This document shows positions 13,797 through 21,969 of a stretch of 53,086 bases of DNA, piece by piece. Both the position numbers and the translations under genes were made by a program. The stretch's first letter is position 1. Each line of letters begins with the position of its first letter. Location of the stretch: positions 1 through 53,086 of IMG/VR virus record IMGVR_UViG_3300026953_000016; one strand, given 5' to 3'. This DNA comes from a virus. The notes under the pieces are model-generated. The model was not told where the DNA came from and made no database searches. It worked only from the letters and a program-made list of their open reading frames with translations.

Positions 13797-14452
13797 AGGC
13801 GGAATTCGACCGGCGCGATCCCGTTTCGCAGACGAGCCTCAACTTTCACCGTTCGCCCGATGAGGCAATCCCAACCTTATTGTCGATCGACGAACCGGTT
13901 CTGCGGCGCTTCTCCCTGATCGCAGAGCTGTCGTGTGGAGACGGCGCATTGGTCACGCCCTTGCGGGCGCGAGGGTTTCGCGTCGTTGCTGCCGATCTCG
14001 TCGATCGTGGCTGCCCTGGTTCCCATGTGCGGGACTTCCTGGCAGAGGACACGAAGCACTACGTCGCTTCGCTGGGGCGGGCGGCGTGCGTTATGAACCC
14101 GCCTTTCAACGCGGTGGAACCGTTCTTGCTGCGCGCGTGCGAGCTTTTCGACTATGTCGCCTTCATTCTGCGGCTTCGCTATCTCGGGCCGCAGCACTTC
14201 GTCGACGACACCGGCACCAAAGACCTGAAGGGGCCGCCGATATGGACGCTGACGCGGATTCCTCTTGCACGGCTCATCATGCCAGCAAGCCGATGGCCAA
14301 TGATGCACCGCGATGGCTATGAGGGCCCGAAAGTCAAAAGCGGCATGACGGACAGCTGCTGGTTCGTCTTCGAAAAAAATCATCGCGGCGCGCCGCAAAT
14401 TCACCGTGAACCTGATGCCGAAATTCTGCAGAGGACGTTCGGCGATGCTTAG
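13793..14452 (+). CDS. SAM-dependent DNA adenine-type methyltransferase
   Basis: A 219-residue class I methyltransferase. ELSCGDGAL (about residue 44) is the SAM-binding motif I, VVAADLVDRG holds the acidic end of strand 2, and NPPF (about 102) is the catalytic motif IV of amino-methyltransferases acting on adenine or cytosine N4. There is no recognition domain of usual size and no partner nuclease, so it is an orphan phage methylase, perhaps for evading host restriction. Confidence 0.8.
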   Translation: MKAEFDRRDPVSQTSLNFHRSPDEAIPTLLSIDEPVLRRFSLIAELSCGDGALVTPLRARGFRVVAADLVDRGCPGSHVRDFLAEDTKHYVASLGRAACVMNPPFNAVEPFLLRACELFDYVAFILRLRYLGPQHFVDDTGTKDLKGPPIWTLTRIPLARLIMPASRWPMMHRDGYEGPKVKSGMTDSCWFVFEKNHRGAPQIHREPDAEILQRTFGDA

Positions 14453-14648
14453 CGTGGTGTATTGGGCCAATTACCGCTTGGTGCGCCAACGCGCGCGCCC
14501 CATGTCGCGCGAGGAGCGCAATCGCTTCTTCGCAGCCAGCCGCATGGGCCCAATCCTTTACGCCATTTCTTGCGCGGCGTCCTTCGCGCAGCCGTTACCA
14601 AACAATGACCCGAAGGAGGTCAAGGATGCCTGTCTATCCCACGTCTGA
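14445..14648 (+). CDS. Hypothetical protein (67 aa)
   Basis: Starts MLSVVYWANYRLVRQRARP inside the end of the methyltransferase gene and contains one weakly hydrophobic stretch (GPILYAISCAASFA). The ATG at 14445 is chosen over 14406. Its end overlaps the start of the next gene. No family recognised. Confidence 0.55.
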   Translation: MLSVVYWANYRLVRQRARPMSREERNRFFAASRMGPILYAISCAASFAQPLPNNDPKEVKDACLSHV

Positions 14649-14949
14649 GCAGTGCAGTCTCAGTGCCCTTGATGTGCTCGCGAGAGAAAAGAGCAAAATC
14701 GAGCAAGATATCCAGTATCACACCGACCAGATCATGGCCCTCGCCAAGCAGATTAATGAGCATGGGACGTCATGTGAATTGGCATCGAAGAGCTTGAAAA
14801 ACATCGATGCGGCAATTGCTCGGCTTTCAACTTCAAAAGGGAAGGTAGAGGTCGAAACAAATATCGGTGGTATCGGAACATTCAAAGAGGCCTTCGAAGT
14901 CGAAGCGCTTTACGTTGATGGTAAGCGGATTGCTGGGGTTGGCCAATGA
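14626..14949 (+). CDS. Coiled-coil hypothetical protein
   Basis: A 107-residue protein with a near-perfect ribosome-binding site (AAGGAGGT) before the ATG at 14626. Residues about 15-75 form a coiled coil (REKSKIEQDIQYHTDQIMAL). The end (FEVEALYVDGKRIAGV) looks like a short beta unit. No family recognised. Confidence 0.7.
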   Translation: MPVYPTSEQCSLSALDVLAREKSKIEQDIQYHTDQIMALAKQINEHGTSCELASKSLKNIDAAIARLSTSKGKVEVETNIGGIGTFKEAFEVEALYVDGKRIAGVGQ

Positions 14950-16946
14950 TCACTCCTGCTCCCGGAACACAATTCATCCCGCTCGCACAGACGCGGCCGA
15001 TTTCCGAACATCCGATGTATTCCGGAAATCCCCGCAAATGTGGTGCTGAAGTCGGCCTAACGCAGCTCGCTGACACCCTTTATGAGCAGACGCAGCTCCA
15101 GCCAGGGCGAGCCATTCCTTCAAAGGATGGAGAATTCGTCTGGGTCTATATCGGCCAACGCCGCCGAGCCGCTTTGCTGCTCAATGCCGACCGCCATGAC
15201 GACGCTTCCAAGGTGATGGAGCTTTCGGTCGACAATATCGGCATTGACGACGCGTATCGGCGTTCGCTTGCTGAGCAGGATCAGCAGCTCCCGCTTAATG
15301 AAGTGGATCGCTATGAAGCCTTCGCCGACATGATCGCGCGGGGCGACACGGTCGACCACATCGCCAAGTACTTTTGCGTCAAAAAGCTCGTTGTCGAGCA
15401 ATCGATCGCTCTCGGTGGTGCGCTGACCCCTGAAGTGCGGGAGGCTTGGCGGGCCGGCGAGATAGGGAGAGAGGCTGCGCAGGCCTTCACCTTGGCGCCT
15501 GATGCGCGTTCGATGAATGAAGCCCTCGGCAAGCTGCGCCGTTCTCATCAGCTTCAGGCCTATCATGTTCGGCAAGCGCTCGGCGCCGGCAGTGGCGAGG
15601 CAGCGCGCTATGTCGAATTCGTCGGACTGGATGCATACCAAGCCGCGGGCGGCAATGTGCAACGCGATCTCTTCGGCCGGAATCATCGCGTTTCCGATCC
15701 GGTTCTTGCCAAGTCTCTGGCCATGCAAAAGCTACGCGACGAGTGCGAACGGCTTAAGGGTGAGGGCTGGGCCTGGGCAGAGCCTGAAGACGAATTGCCG
15801 AGCGCTTGGCGGGCGTGGGCCATTTCGGAGCCAGACATTGAAGCGACTGAGCCTGAGACGGCGCGGCTGCTTTCGATCGAGGAGGAATTGCAGCGGCTTG
15901 ATCAATCCTTTGACGATCCCGATTCCAAAGAGATTGGTCCGAGTGAGGAAGAGGACGAGCGCTATGGTGTTCTGCAAGCAGAGCACGCCGAAATTCTGCT
16001 TCTGGCGAAAATGCGATCCTTCACTGAGCGACAAAGGAAGAAATCAGGGTGCGTCCTGTTTATATCGGCGACAGGCACTCTTTCAGTGGTCCCCGGTGTG
16101 ATCCGTCCCGCAGAGCCCCGTACCGCGAAAGGCAAGGTTCTGAAAGACGAAAAGGGCGAAGCCGAAGAGGCGCAGCGCGTTCCACGGGCATTGGCAGAGG
16201 CCGACGCGCCAGCGCCGAAGGTCGCGATGATCCCGAATGCTCTGGCGCAGGATCTCGCCTTGGCGCTCAACAAGGTGGTGGCGACGGTCTTGGCAAAGGA
16301 TCCAGACATTGCACTGGCGGTGGCTTTGGCGGCCTTTGCTGAAAACGTTCCTGGTCGAGCGGTTTCGCTGCGTCATGAGGGGTATGGCAGCGCGGCGCTC
16401 AACCTGACGGGAGATAAGACTTTCGACGAAAATCTGGTGCTGTTTTCCATGATGGGCCTGCAGAACCGGCTTGCGATGCTGGCTGAGGTGGTGGCGGCCT
16501 CGCTGTGCTTCCGCGCCAATAGTGCAAAAGAACATGCGATGACGGATCCGGTGGTTAGCGCAATCGTTCAGTGTCTCCCGCGAGATGCGCTGACAGAGGC
16601 CCTTCGCGACAGCTTCCCGGATGACATCTACTGGGAGAAGGCGCCGAAGGCCATCATCCTCGCCGCCATCGAGGACATGCTGGGGCGCGAGCGCGCCGAA
16701 GCGATGAGTGATGAGAAAGTCGTCGATCTCCGCAAGATCGCGGCCGAAGAGGCCTTCAAAACGGGCTGGCTTCCGCCGGAACTCCGGCCGCCGGGCGCCT
16801 TCTGGGACGGCAAGCAGCCGCGTGCGCTTCCTAAGCCCGAGAAGGATGCGGCTAAGCCAAAAGCCAAAGATGCCAAGGCACAGCCGAAGAAGCCGGCCAA
16901 GAAGCCTGCGCCGAAGAAGACGGGAAAGAAGGGAGCGAAGAAATGA
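14946..16946 (+). CDS. ParB-like protein with basic C-terminal tail
   Basis: A 666-residue ParB/Spo0J-family protein. The N-terminal domain (IPLAQ, then GLTQLADTLYE and YIGQRRRAAL) is the ParB CTPase/nuclease-like fold with the GxRRxxA motif. It is followed by the helix-turn-helix region (VDHIAKYFCVKKLVVEQSIALGG, HEPD-like helices) and a long acidic middle. The last about 50 residues are repeats of Lys, Ala and Pro, like a histone H1 tail, which may add non-specific DNA binding. No ParA is near, so simple plasmid-style partition is unlikely. Phage ParB-like proteins may act in DNA replication, transcription or nuclease roles. Confidence 0.85.
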   Translation: MITPAPGTQFIPLAQTRPISEHPMYSGNPRKCGAEVGLTQLADTLYEQTQLQPGRAIPSKDGEFVWVYIGQRRRAALLLNADRHDDASKVMELSVDNIGIDDAYRRSLAEQDQQLPLNEVDRYEAFADMIARGDTVDHIAKYFCVKKLVVEQSIALGGALTPEVREAWRAGEIGREAAQAFTLAPDARSMNEALGKLRRSHQLQAYHVRQALGAGSGEAARYVEFVGLDAYQAAGGNVQRDLFGRNHRVSDPVLAKSLAMQKLRDECERLKGEGWAWAEPEDELPSAWRAWAISEPDIEATEPETARLLSIEEELQRLDQSFDDPDSKEIGPSEEEDERYGVLQAEHAEILLLAKMRSFTERQRKKSGCVLFISATGTLSVVPGVIRPAEPRTAKGKVLKDEKGEAEEAQRVPRALAEADAPAPKVAMIPNALAQDLALALNKVVATVLAKDPDIALAVALAAFAENVPGRAVSLRHEGYGSAALNLTGDKTFDENLVLFSMMGLQNRLAMLAEVVAASLCFRANSAKEHAMTDPVVSAIVQCLPRDALTEALRDSFPDDIYWEKAPKAIILAAIEDMLGRERAEAMSDEKVVDLRKIAAEEAFKTGWLPPELRPPGAFWDGKQPRALPKPEKDAAKPKAKDAKAQPKKPAKKPAPKKTGKKGAKK

Positions 16947-17272
16947 GCAGCTATGAAGGTTGGGCGCGGTTGGAGTTGATGGGACACCGCCAGCGCGTCG
17001 GCTTCATCAAGGAAGCGGAATGTTACGGCGGCAAGATGCTGCGGATCGACATTCCTGTGAACACACTCGATGGAGAGAGCATCACCGAGTTTTACGGCTG
17101 CACTTCAATATATGCGCTGACTCCGATCTCGGAAGATGTCGCCCGAACCTATGTCAGGTGCGCCGGTGATCCCCGTCCCATCAAACCTGTCGAGTTCCGT
17201 CTCACCGATCAAAGTCCGCCCCGTGTCGTCGCTGAGACCGCGGAGGGCGATGAAGAAGACATTGTTTTCTGA
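16943..17272 (+). CDS. Hypothetical phage protein
   Basis: A 109-residue beta-rich protein (GHRQRVGFIKEAECYGGKML, RIDIPVNT, EFYGCTSIYALTPIS). Proteins with this pattern recur between ParB-like and methylase genes in phages and are sometimes labelled acetyltransferases; I see no acetyltransferase motif. The ATG overlaps the ParB-like stop. Confidence 0.7.
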   Translation: MSSYEGWARLELMGHRQRVGFIKEAECYGGKMLRIDIPVNTLDGESITEFYGCTSIYALTPISEDVARTYVRCAGDPRPIKPVEFRLTDQSPPRVVAETAEGDEEDIVF

Positions 17273-17280
17273 GGTCTGAC

Positions 17281-19008
17281 ATGGCGCGCGAGGGAGCAGT
17301 TCGGGCAATTCCTGGTGGCTGTAAGCCGAGGCAGGCGAAGTGGGAGGTTTACCGCCGTCGCCTGCTCGGCCAGCGCCACGATCCGCGCGGGCTGGTAATC
17401 GACTGGTTCGCCGGCGGCGGGGGAGCATCTACCGGTATTGAGACGGCGCTGGGGCGTTCACCTGACGTCGCACTCAATCACGATGCCTTCGCGCTAGCGA
17501 TGCACGAGGCGAACCATCCCGACACCTTGCACCTCAACGAAGACGCCTTCGATGCGGACCCGGTCGAGGTTTGTTCAGGCCTACCGGTATGGCTGATGTG
17601 GTTCAGCCCGGACTGCAAGCACTTCAGCAAGGCAAAGGGTGGGGCGCTGCGTGATCGTCGTATCCGTGGCCTAGCTTGGGTGGTGCTGAAATGGCTTGGC
17701 CGTGGTGGCGCCGGTTTCCCGCGTCGTGGTCCTTGTGCGCCGACCGTGTTCTTTCTTGAAAACGTCGAGGAGTTCGTTACCTGGGGGCCACTGAAGAACG
17801 GCAAGGCGGATCGGCGGCGCAAGGGCCTATACTTCCGTCGCTTCATCGCGGCAATCCGCGCGTTTGGCTACGAGGTGGAGTGGAAAGAGCTGCGCGCCAG
17901 CCTGTTCGGCGTGCCCACGATCCGCAAGCGCCTGGTGCTGATTGCGCGCTGCGACGGCAAGCCAATCGAATGGCCGGAAGAAAGCCATGGGGCGCCTGAG
18001 CACCCAGACGTGCGCTCGGGGCGCAAGGAACCGTGGAAGACAGCCGCCGATGATGTAATCGACTGGTCGCTGCCTTGCCATTCCATATTTCTTAGCCGGG
18101 AAGAGGGGCGCAAGCTTGGCGTCAAGCGCCCGCTCGAACACGCCACCATGGCGCGATTGGCCCGCGGCGTCTTCCGCTATGTGCTCACCGGCGAGCCGTT
18201 CATTCTCAATCTGACGCATCAGGGCGGCGACAGGGTTGAATCGGTATTTGAGCCGACCCGCACACTGACGGGCGCCCATCGTGGCGAGAAGGCTGTGGTG
18301 GTGCCGTTCGTGACAAAATTCCGGAACGGCGCGACCGGCCAAACTGTTGCCGCTCCGCTCGGAACAGTCACAGCCAACAGCTTTATTGAGAGGCCTGGTG
18401 GCGCCCCACCCTTAGGCGTCGTGACTGCTTTCCTCTCGCAGGCACAGCAGGGCGGTAAGAACCGGCAAGCATCAGGTCCCGTTCAAACTGTCACGGCCAG
18501 CCGCAAGGACCAGAACCAGCTTGTTTCGGCCTTCATGCTGCACATGAAGGGTAGCGCCAGGCGCGATGCTCCGGCGACCGAGCCTCTGCGCACGGTCGAG
18601 GCTGGCGGCACTCATGCGGCACAGGTCTATGCTTTCCTGATGAAGTATCACGGGACTGGTGGGCAATGGGCCGGTCTTGGCAAGCCGTCACCGACTGTCG
18701 ACTGCAAAGACCGCCTCGGCTTGGTGACGGTGCTTATCAGCGGCGAACCTTATGTGATTGTCGACATCTGCATGCGGATGCTGACGCCGCGCGAGCTGTT
18801 TCGAGCCCAAGGCTTTCCGGACAGCTACATCATTGATCCGGTGGTCGAGATCGAGCGCGTAACCCGCAACGGTCGCAAGACCATCCGGCGCAAGCTCAAC
18901 AAGTCCGAACAAATCCGGATGTGTGGCAATTCGGTTTGTCCACCGCTGGCGGCTGCCGTGATCCGCGTCAATGCCGGTGCGCCGGAGCGTTTCAGGAGGG
19001 CGGCTTGA
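17281..19008 (+). CDS. DNA cytosine-5 methyltransferase
   Basis: A 575-residue C5 methylase. Motif I is DWFAGGGGAS (41-50), motif IV SPDCKHFSKAKGG with nucleophile C112 (SPDC instead of the usual PPC, as in a phage subfamily), motif VI FLENVEEF (159-165), and the C-terminal motif IX/X region MCGNSVCPPLAAAVI completes the enzyme. A long recognition region lies between about 250 and 480. No restriction nuclease is paired. It should methylate phage DNA against restriction or alter gene expression. Confidence 0.92.
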   Translation: MAREGAVRAIPGGCKPRQAKWEVYRRRLLGQRHDPRGLVIDWFAGGGGASTGIETALGRSPDVALNHDAFALAMHEANHPDTLHLNEDAFDADPVEVCSGLPVWLMWFSPDCKHFSKAKGGALRDRRIRGLAWVVLKWLGRGGAGFPRRGPCAPTVFFLENVEEFVTWGPLKNGKADRRRKGLYFRRFIAAIRAFGYEVEWKELRASLFGVPTIRKRLVLIARCDGKPIEWPEESHGAPEHPDVRSGRKEPWKTAADDVIDWSLPCHSIFLSREEGRKLGVKRPLEHATMARLARGVFRYVLTGEPFILNLTHQGGDRVESVFEPTRTLTGAHRGEKAVVVPFVTKFRNGATGQTVAAPLGTVTANSFIERPGGAPPLGVVTAFLSQAQQGGKNRQASGPVQTVTASRKDQNQLVSAFMLHMKGSARRDAPATEPLRTVEAGGTHAAQVYAFLMKYHGTGGQWAGLGKPSPTVDCKDRLGLVTVLISGEPYVIVDICMRMLTPRELFRAQGFPDSYIIDPVVEIERVTRNGRKTIRRKLNKSEQIRMCGNSVCPPLAAAVIRVNAGAPERFRRAA

Positions 19009-19010
19009 CC

Positions 19011-19238
19011 ATGTTTCACGGGAAACTGTGCGCTATCTGCCTTGAACGGGCAGCAAAATCCGGCTGCGCGCGATGTGAACTATGCCTGGCTGCGTACAAG
19101 CGGCAATGGGCTGACCGCCATCGCGAACGCATCCAGCGCATCCGCAATGAAGAGCGCGACCCGCACGCCCGCGTGATGACGATGGTCAAGACGCGGCAAT
19201 TCAAGGCACGCCGGTTTCATCCAGCGAAGAGAGCTTGA
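19011..19238 (+). CDS. Small zinc-binding protein (75 aa)
   Basis: Starts MFHGKLCAICLERAAKSGC and shows CxxC...CxxCxxC spacing in the first 30 residues, a probable zinc site, then a basic helical tail (RQWADRHRERIQRIRNEERD). AGGAGG lies upstream of the ATG at 19011. It may bind nucleic acid next to the HNH protein. No named family. Confidence 0.65.
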   Translation: MFHGKLCAICLERAAKSGCARCELCLAAYKRQWADRHRERIQRIRNEERDPHARVMTMVKTRQFKARRFHPAKRA

Positions 19239-19240
19239 GC

Positions 19241-19675
19241 ATGGAAGTGGCGAGCGCACTTTTGGCGGTGCAAGACGGGCGGTGCTTCTATTGTGCTGTA
19301 GAGTTCGACGGGCCGGCTGGCCGCGGTCGGTGGAAACCGGCTGCCTGGACCCGCGAGCACCTCTATCCGAAATCTCAAGGCTTCCGTCTCGAAAACAACT
19401 GCGTCCTCTCCTGCGCCAAGTGTAATCGCAATAAGGGCAGTAGGACGCCGGGCAAGAACGAGGTGCAGCGCGCCTATCTGGTGATGCAGAAGGCTATGCG
19501 CCTGATGCTGATCGCCAATGGCGCACTTCCGGATGGTTGGACGCTCGATCGCACTGTGATCGAGGCGCGTGTGCCACTTGCGGAACCGGTGCGGCCCGTT
19601 GTCGGAAAGTATCGGTCATACCTTCTGCGCGGTCTTGGCTTTTGGGGTGAGCGGCAAGAGGGGCAATCGTCATGA
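19241..19675 (+). CDS. HNH endonuclease
   Basis: A 144-residue HNH nuclease with two zinc CxxC pairs (CFYC; CAKC) around the motif TREHLYPKSQGF and NNCVLSCAKCNRNKGSR. I prefer ATG 19241 to the TTG at 19235. It lies far from the terminase, so a role in packaging is less likely than for the second HNH gene at 24036; it might be a homing or degradative nuclease. Confidence 0.85.
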   Translation: MEVASALLAVQDGRCFYCAVEFDGPAGRGRWKPAAWTREHLYPKSQGFRLENNCVLSCAKCNRNKGSRTPGKNEVQRAYLVMQKAMRLMLIANGALPDGWTLDRTVIEARVPLAEPVRPVVGKYRSYLLRGLGFWGERQEGQSS

Positions 19676-19854
19676 GCGAGCGCAACCTTCATCGCGACTT
19701 TGCCAAGGCCTATTCCCGCGCCGAACGAGATTATCAGCAGGCATCCTATCGCGGCGACATGGACCGCATGGATCAGGCCCTCTCTCGTAAGCAGGAGCTG
19801 GAGAAGGGTGTCTCCATCGTCATCCACAATCCCACGGTGCTTCGCGATGAGTGA
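19672..19854 (+). CDS. Hypothetical helical protein (60 aa)
   Basis: Charged and helical (HRDFAKAYSRAERDYQQASY; DRMDQALSRKQELEKGV). The ATG overlaps the HNH stop. No family recognised. Confidence 0.6.
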   Translation: MSERNLHRDFAKAYSRAERDYQQASYRGDMDRMDQALSRKQELEKGVSIVIHNPTVLRDE

Positions 19855-19871
19855 ACGGAACGGAGGGTACA

Positions 19872-20351
19872 ATGCCGACAACAGATGAAGCCCATATTCC
19901 ATGGGACAAAGCCGAAGAGCTTTGGATTTCCCGCCACCGCAATGATGCTCGTGTAGGAGCGACCATAGATGCCGCCGCACCACAAGAGCCGGACAATCCA
20001 GGTCTCAAGATTGGATGGGTGTGCTTCCATTGCTGGGAGTACTTCCCTCCGACGTTCGCCGGGCAGCGAGACGCTCAAGCGCATTTTGGTGGTTCAGAGA
20101 TGCGCGAACCAGCTTGCCAGATCAGTAAGCGTGATCACGGATTGTTGCTTTATGTCCGCGCACTTGAAATGGAGCGCGATGATCTGCGGCGGCAACTGAA
20201 CGAAGACGACAGCGCGAAATGCCGTCAGATATCGGCGATGGCCTGTGGTCATGCTGAAGATGTGCGGCGCGCTGAGGAGGATGGATATGCGAGGGCGGTG
20301 CGGGACATGAAGGCGCAGGGATATTGCGCTGATCCTGACGCCCACAATTGA
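19872..20351 (+). CDS. Hypothetical protein with zinc-finger-like segment
   Basis: A 159-residue protein with CFHCWEYFPPTF and AQAHFG around residue 60-75, resembling a C2H2-type finger, then a coiled-coil C-terminus (LLYVRALEMERDDLRRQLNE; RRAEEDGYARAVRDMK). GGAGG precedes the ATG at 19872. Similar proteins occur in alphaproteobacterial phages; function unknown. Confidence 0.65.
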   Translation: MPTTDEAHIPWDKAEELWISRHRNDARVGATIDAAAPQEPDNPGLKIGWVCFHCWEYFPPTFAGQRDAQAHFGGSEMREPACQISKRDHGLLLYVRALEMERDDLRRQLNEDDSAKCRQISAMACGHAEDVRRAEEDGYARAVRDMKAQGYCADPDAHN

Positions 20352-20363
20352 GGAGGAGGCAAG

Positions 20364-20717
20364 ATGCTGAACCGAAGTGATTTGCCGTCGCCTGATACGC
20401 TGATTGATCTTGGCGATCTCGGATGCCTGGCGTTGATGTTCATATTCGCAGCAGAGGGGCACCGCATCGATATGATCGCGGGTGAGCAGGGCTATGAATG
20501 CAAGTTCATGCTGATGGAGGATGATGTCGAAGATGATGACCCCGTCTATGTGAGGTACTTCGATGAGGGAGATCCCGCGGCTATTAAGGACTGGGAACCG
20601 ACGCCGCTCACTGAGGGTTGGCAGCTTGGCGGGAAGTACAGCACTGAAGACGGCCCGTGTGCAGTGTTCATCCGTAAGGTGATGCGCCCTCAGGATGAAT
20701 CTGAGGTGCCCGCATGA
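20364..20717 (+). CDS. Hypothetical acidic protein
   Basis: A 117-residue acidic protein (MEDDVEDDDPVYVRYFDEGD) with a good GAGGAGG ribosome-binding site before the ATG at 20364. The aromatic, Gly-containing end (WQLGGKYSTEDGPCAVFIRK) looks beta-rich. No family recognised. Confidence 0.65.
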   Translation: MLNRSDLPSPDTLIDLGDLGCLALMFIFAAEGHRIDMIAGEQGYECKFMLMEDDVEDDDPVYVRYFDEGDPAAIKDWEPTPLTEGWQLGGKYSTEDGPCAVFIRKVMRPQDESEVPA

Positions 20718-21391
20718 CCACTCGTCGAGAGTTCTTGACCGGTAGTGCGGTGTCGGTGGCGGCGCTGGCAGTTGCTCCGCAGCTGGTCCAGCCAGTTAAG
20801 GCCGAGGCAGTAAGCTCGAATGCTTGGTGGGGCTATTCGTTGGATGGTGAAATCTTCCATCCCCTAGACGTTGAAACCAAGGCGGATGCGATCGCTGAAG
20901 CTGCAGCGGTGTTTCCTGATGGCGGAGTAACGGTCGCGTGGTGCGAAGAGCATCCGTTGTCGTTTCCGGATTATCGGGAGGCGGTGGTCGAATACATGGT
21001 GGGCTATTGCAGCTCTTTGCGCAGCGCGCTTCTCCGTGCGACCGAGGGAGCTAATGAAGACGCCGATTATGAGGGTGAAATCGCCAGAGAAATGTACCGC
21101 TCCGACACCTATGAATTCGAGCGCGAAGCGCTTATTGCGCTGGATGTGGCATTAGCGCGAATTGGCCATAATGAACTAATCGGCCGTGATTTCGGAAAAA
21201 TGCCCCTCGATGGCGATGAGCCTCTATTAGATCAAATTGGTACCGATGCTGAGCTGGAAGCCGTCTTGCAATCTGCGGCGCAGCGTTGGTTCGATCGTGC
21301 GAGTCTATGGAATGTCGGGCCGTGCACCCTAACCTTGAGCGATGAGCACGATGTTCCATGTTCTACTGAGACCCAGGACTCTACATCATGA
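20714..21391 (+). CDS. Protein with twin-arginine (Tat) signal
   Basis: A 225-residue protein whose first 31 residues form a Tat signal: TRREFLTGS, a hydrophobic core of Ala/Val and a probable cleavage after VKAEA. The mature part is acidic and helical (SFPDYREAVVEYMVGY; YEFEREALIALDVALARIG) and matches no family I know. Export in folded form of a protein coded among phage DNA-metabolism genes is unexpected. The start overlaps the previous stop by 4 bases. Confidence 0.75.
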   Translation: MTTRREFLTGSAVSVAALAVAPQLVQPVKAEAVSSNAWWGYSLDGEIFHPLDVETKADAIAEAAAVFPDGGVTVAWCEEHPLSFPDYREAVVEYMVGYCSSLRSALLRATEGANEDADYEGEIAREMYRSDTYEFEREALIALDVALARIGHNELIGRDFGKMPLDGDEPLLDQIGTDAELEAVLQSAAQRWFDRASLWNVGPCTLTLSDEHDVPCSTETQDSTS

Positions 21392-21555
21392 CCATTTCTT
21401 CCGACCGTTCATGCTCTCGCGAGCACGAATTTGAAGGTGAATTCGGGGTCTGCAAAGGCTGCGGGCTCTACGTCGAGGAGTGCATCGATCTTCGCTATTG
21501 TCCTGGCGAAAAGGTCCAGCGCACCCGGAAAACCGATGAGGAATTCGAATCGTAA
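21388..21555 (+). CDS. Small zinc-ribbon protein (55 aa)
   Basis: Starts at the ATG overlapping the previous stop and ends at TAA 21553-21555. The protein begins MTISSDRSCSREHEFEGEFG and carries CKGCGLYVEEC and a later Cys (RYCPG), consistent with a single zinc ribbon. The short length hides it from ordinary gene calls. Confidence 0.6.
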   Translation: MTISSDRSCSREHEFEGEFGVCKGCGLYVEECIDLRYCPGEKVQRTRKTDEEFES

Positions 21556-21596
21556 ACCGTGTGCGGCGGATTCCGCGCTCCCTAGGAGACGAAACT

Positions 21597-21872
21597 ATGA
21601 GCTTCTCAATCGACGCGCAGCGCGCCACAAAATCGGAACTCAGCGACGCCATCGCCGCCGAGCTGGCTAGGGTCCCGGATCAGCAGCCGGTCCATAAGGC
21701 GGACATCGATCAGGCCATCGCAGCGTCCTCGTCGCTGATAGCCCTGATGACCGACGATCCGGAACGCGACCTATACTGCTACGTGTCCGGCTATATCTAT
21801 CAGAAGGAAACCGGAATCGAGCAGTTGAGCCTGAACGTCAGCCTCAATTATCAACCGAAGAAGGCGGCGTAG
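21597..21872 (+). CDS. Hypothetical protein (91 aa)
   Basis: A 91-residue protein, helical at first (RATKSELSDAIAAELARV; ADIDQAIAASSSLIALM) and beta-like at the end (GIEQLSLNVSLNYQ). TAGGAG lies upstream of the ATG at 21597, which I prefer to 21561. The 97 bases after it to 21970 hold no clear gene. Confidence 0.65.
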   Translation: MSFSIDAQRATKSELSDAIAAELARVPDQQPVHKADIDQAIAASSSLIALMTDDPERDLYCYVSGYIYQKETGIEQLSLNVSLNYQPKKAA

Positions 21873-21969
21873 ACTTCGAGCGAAGTTGTTGCACGATCAA
21901 CCCTGCCGCAGCGGATGCGCTGGCGGCTATGAAGCGCGCCAATGAAGAAGCGCGGTAAGGATTATTGTT

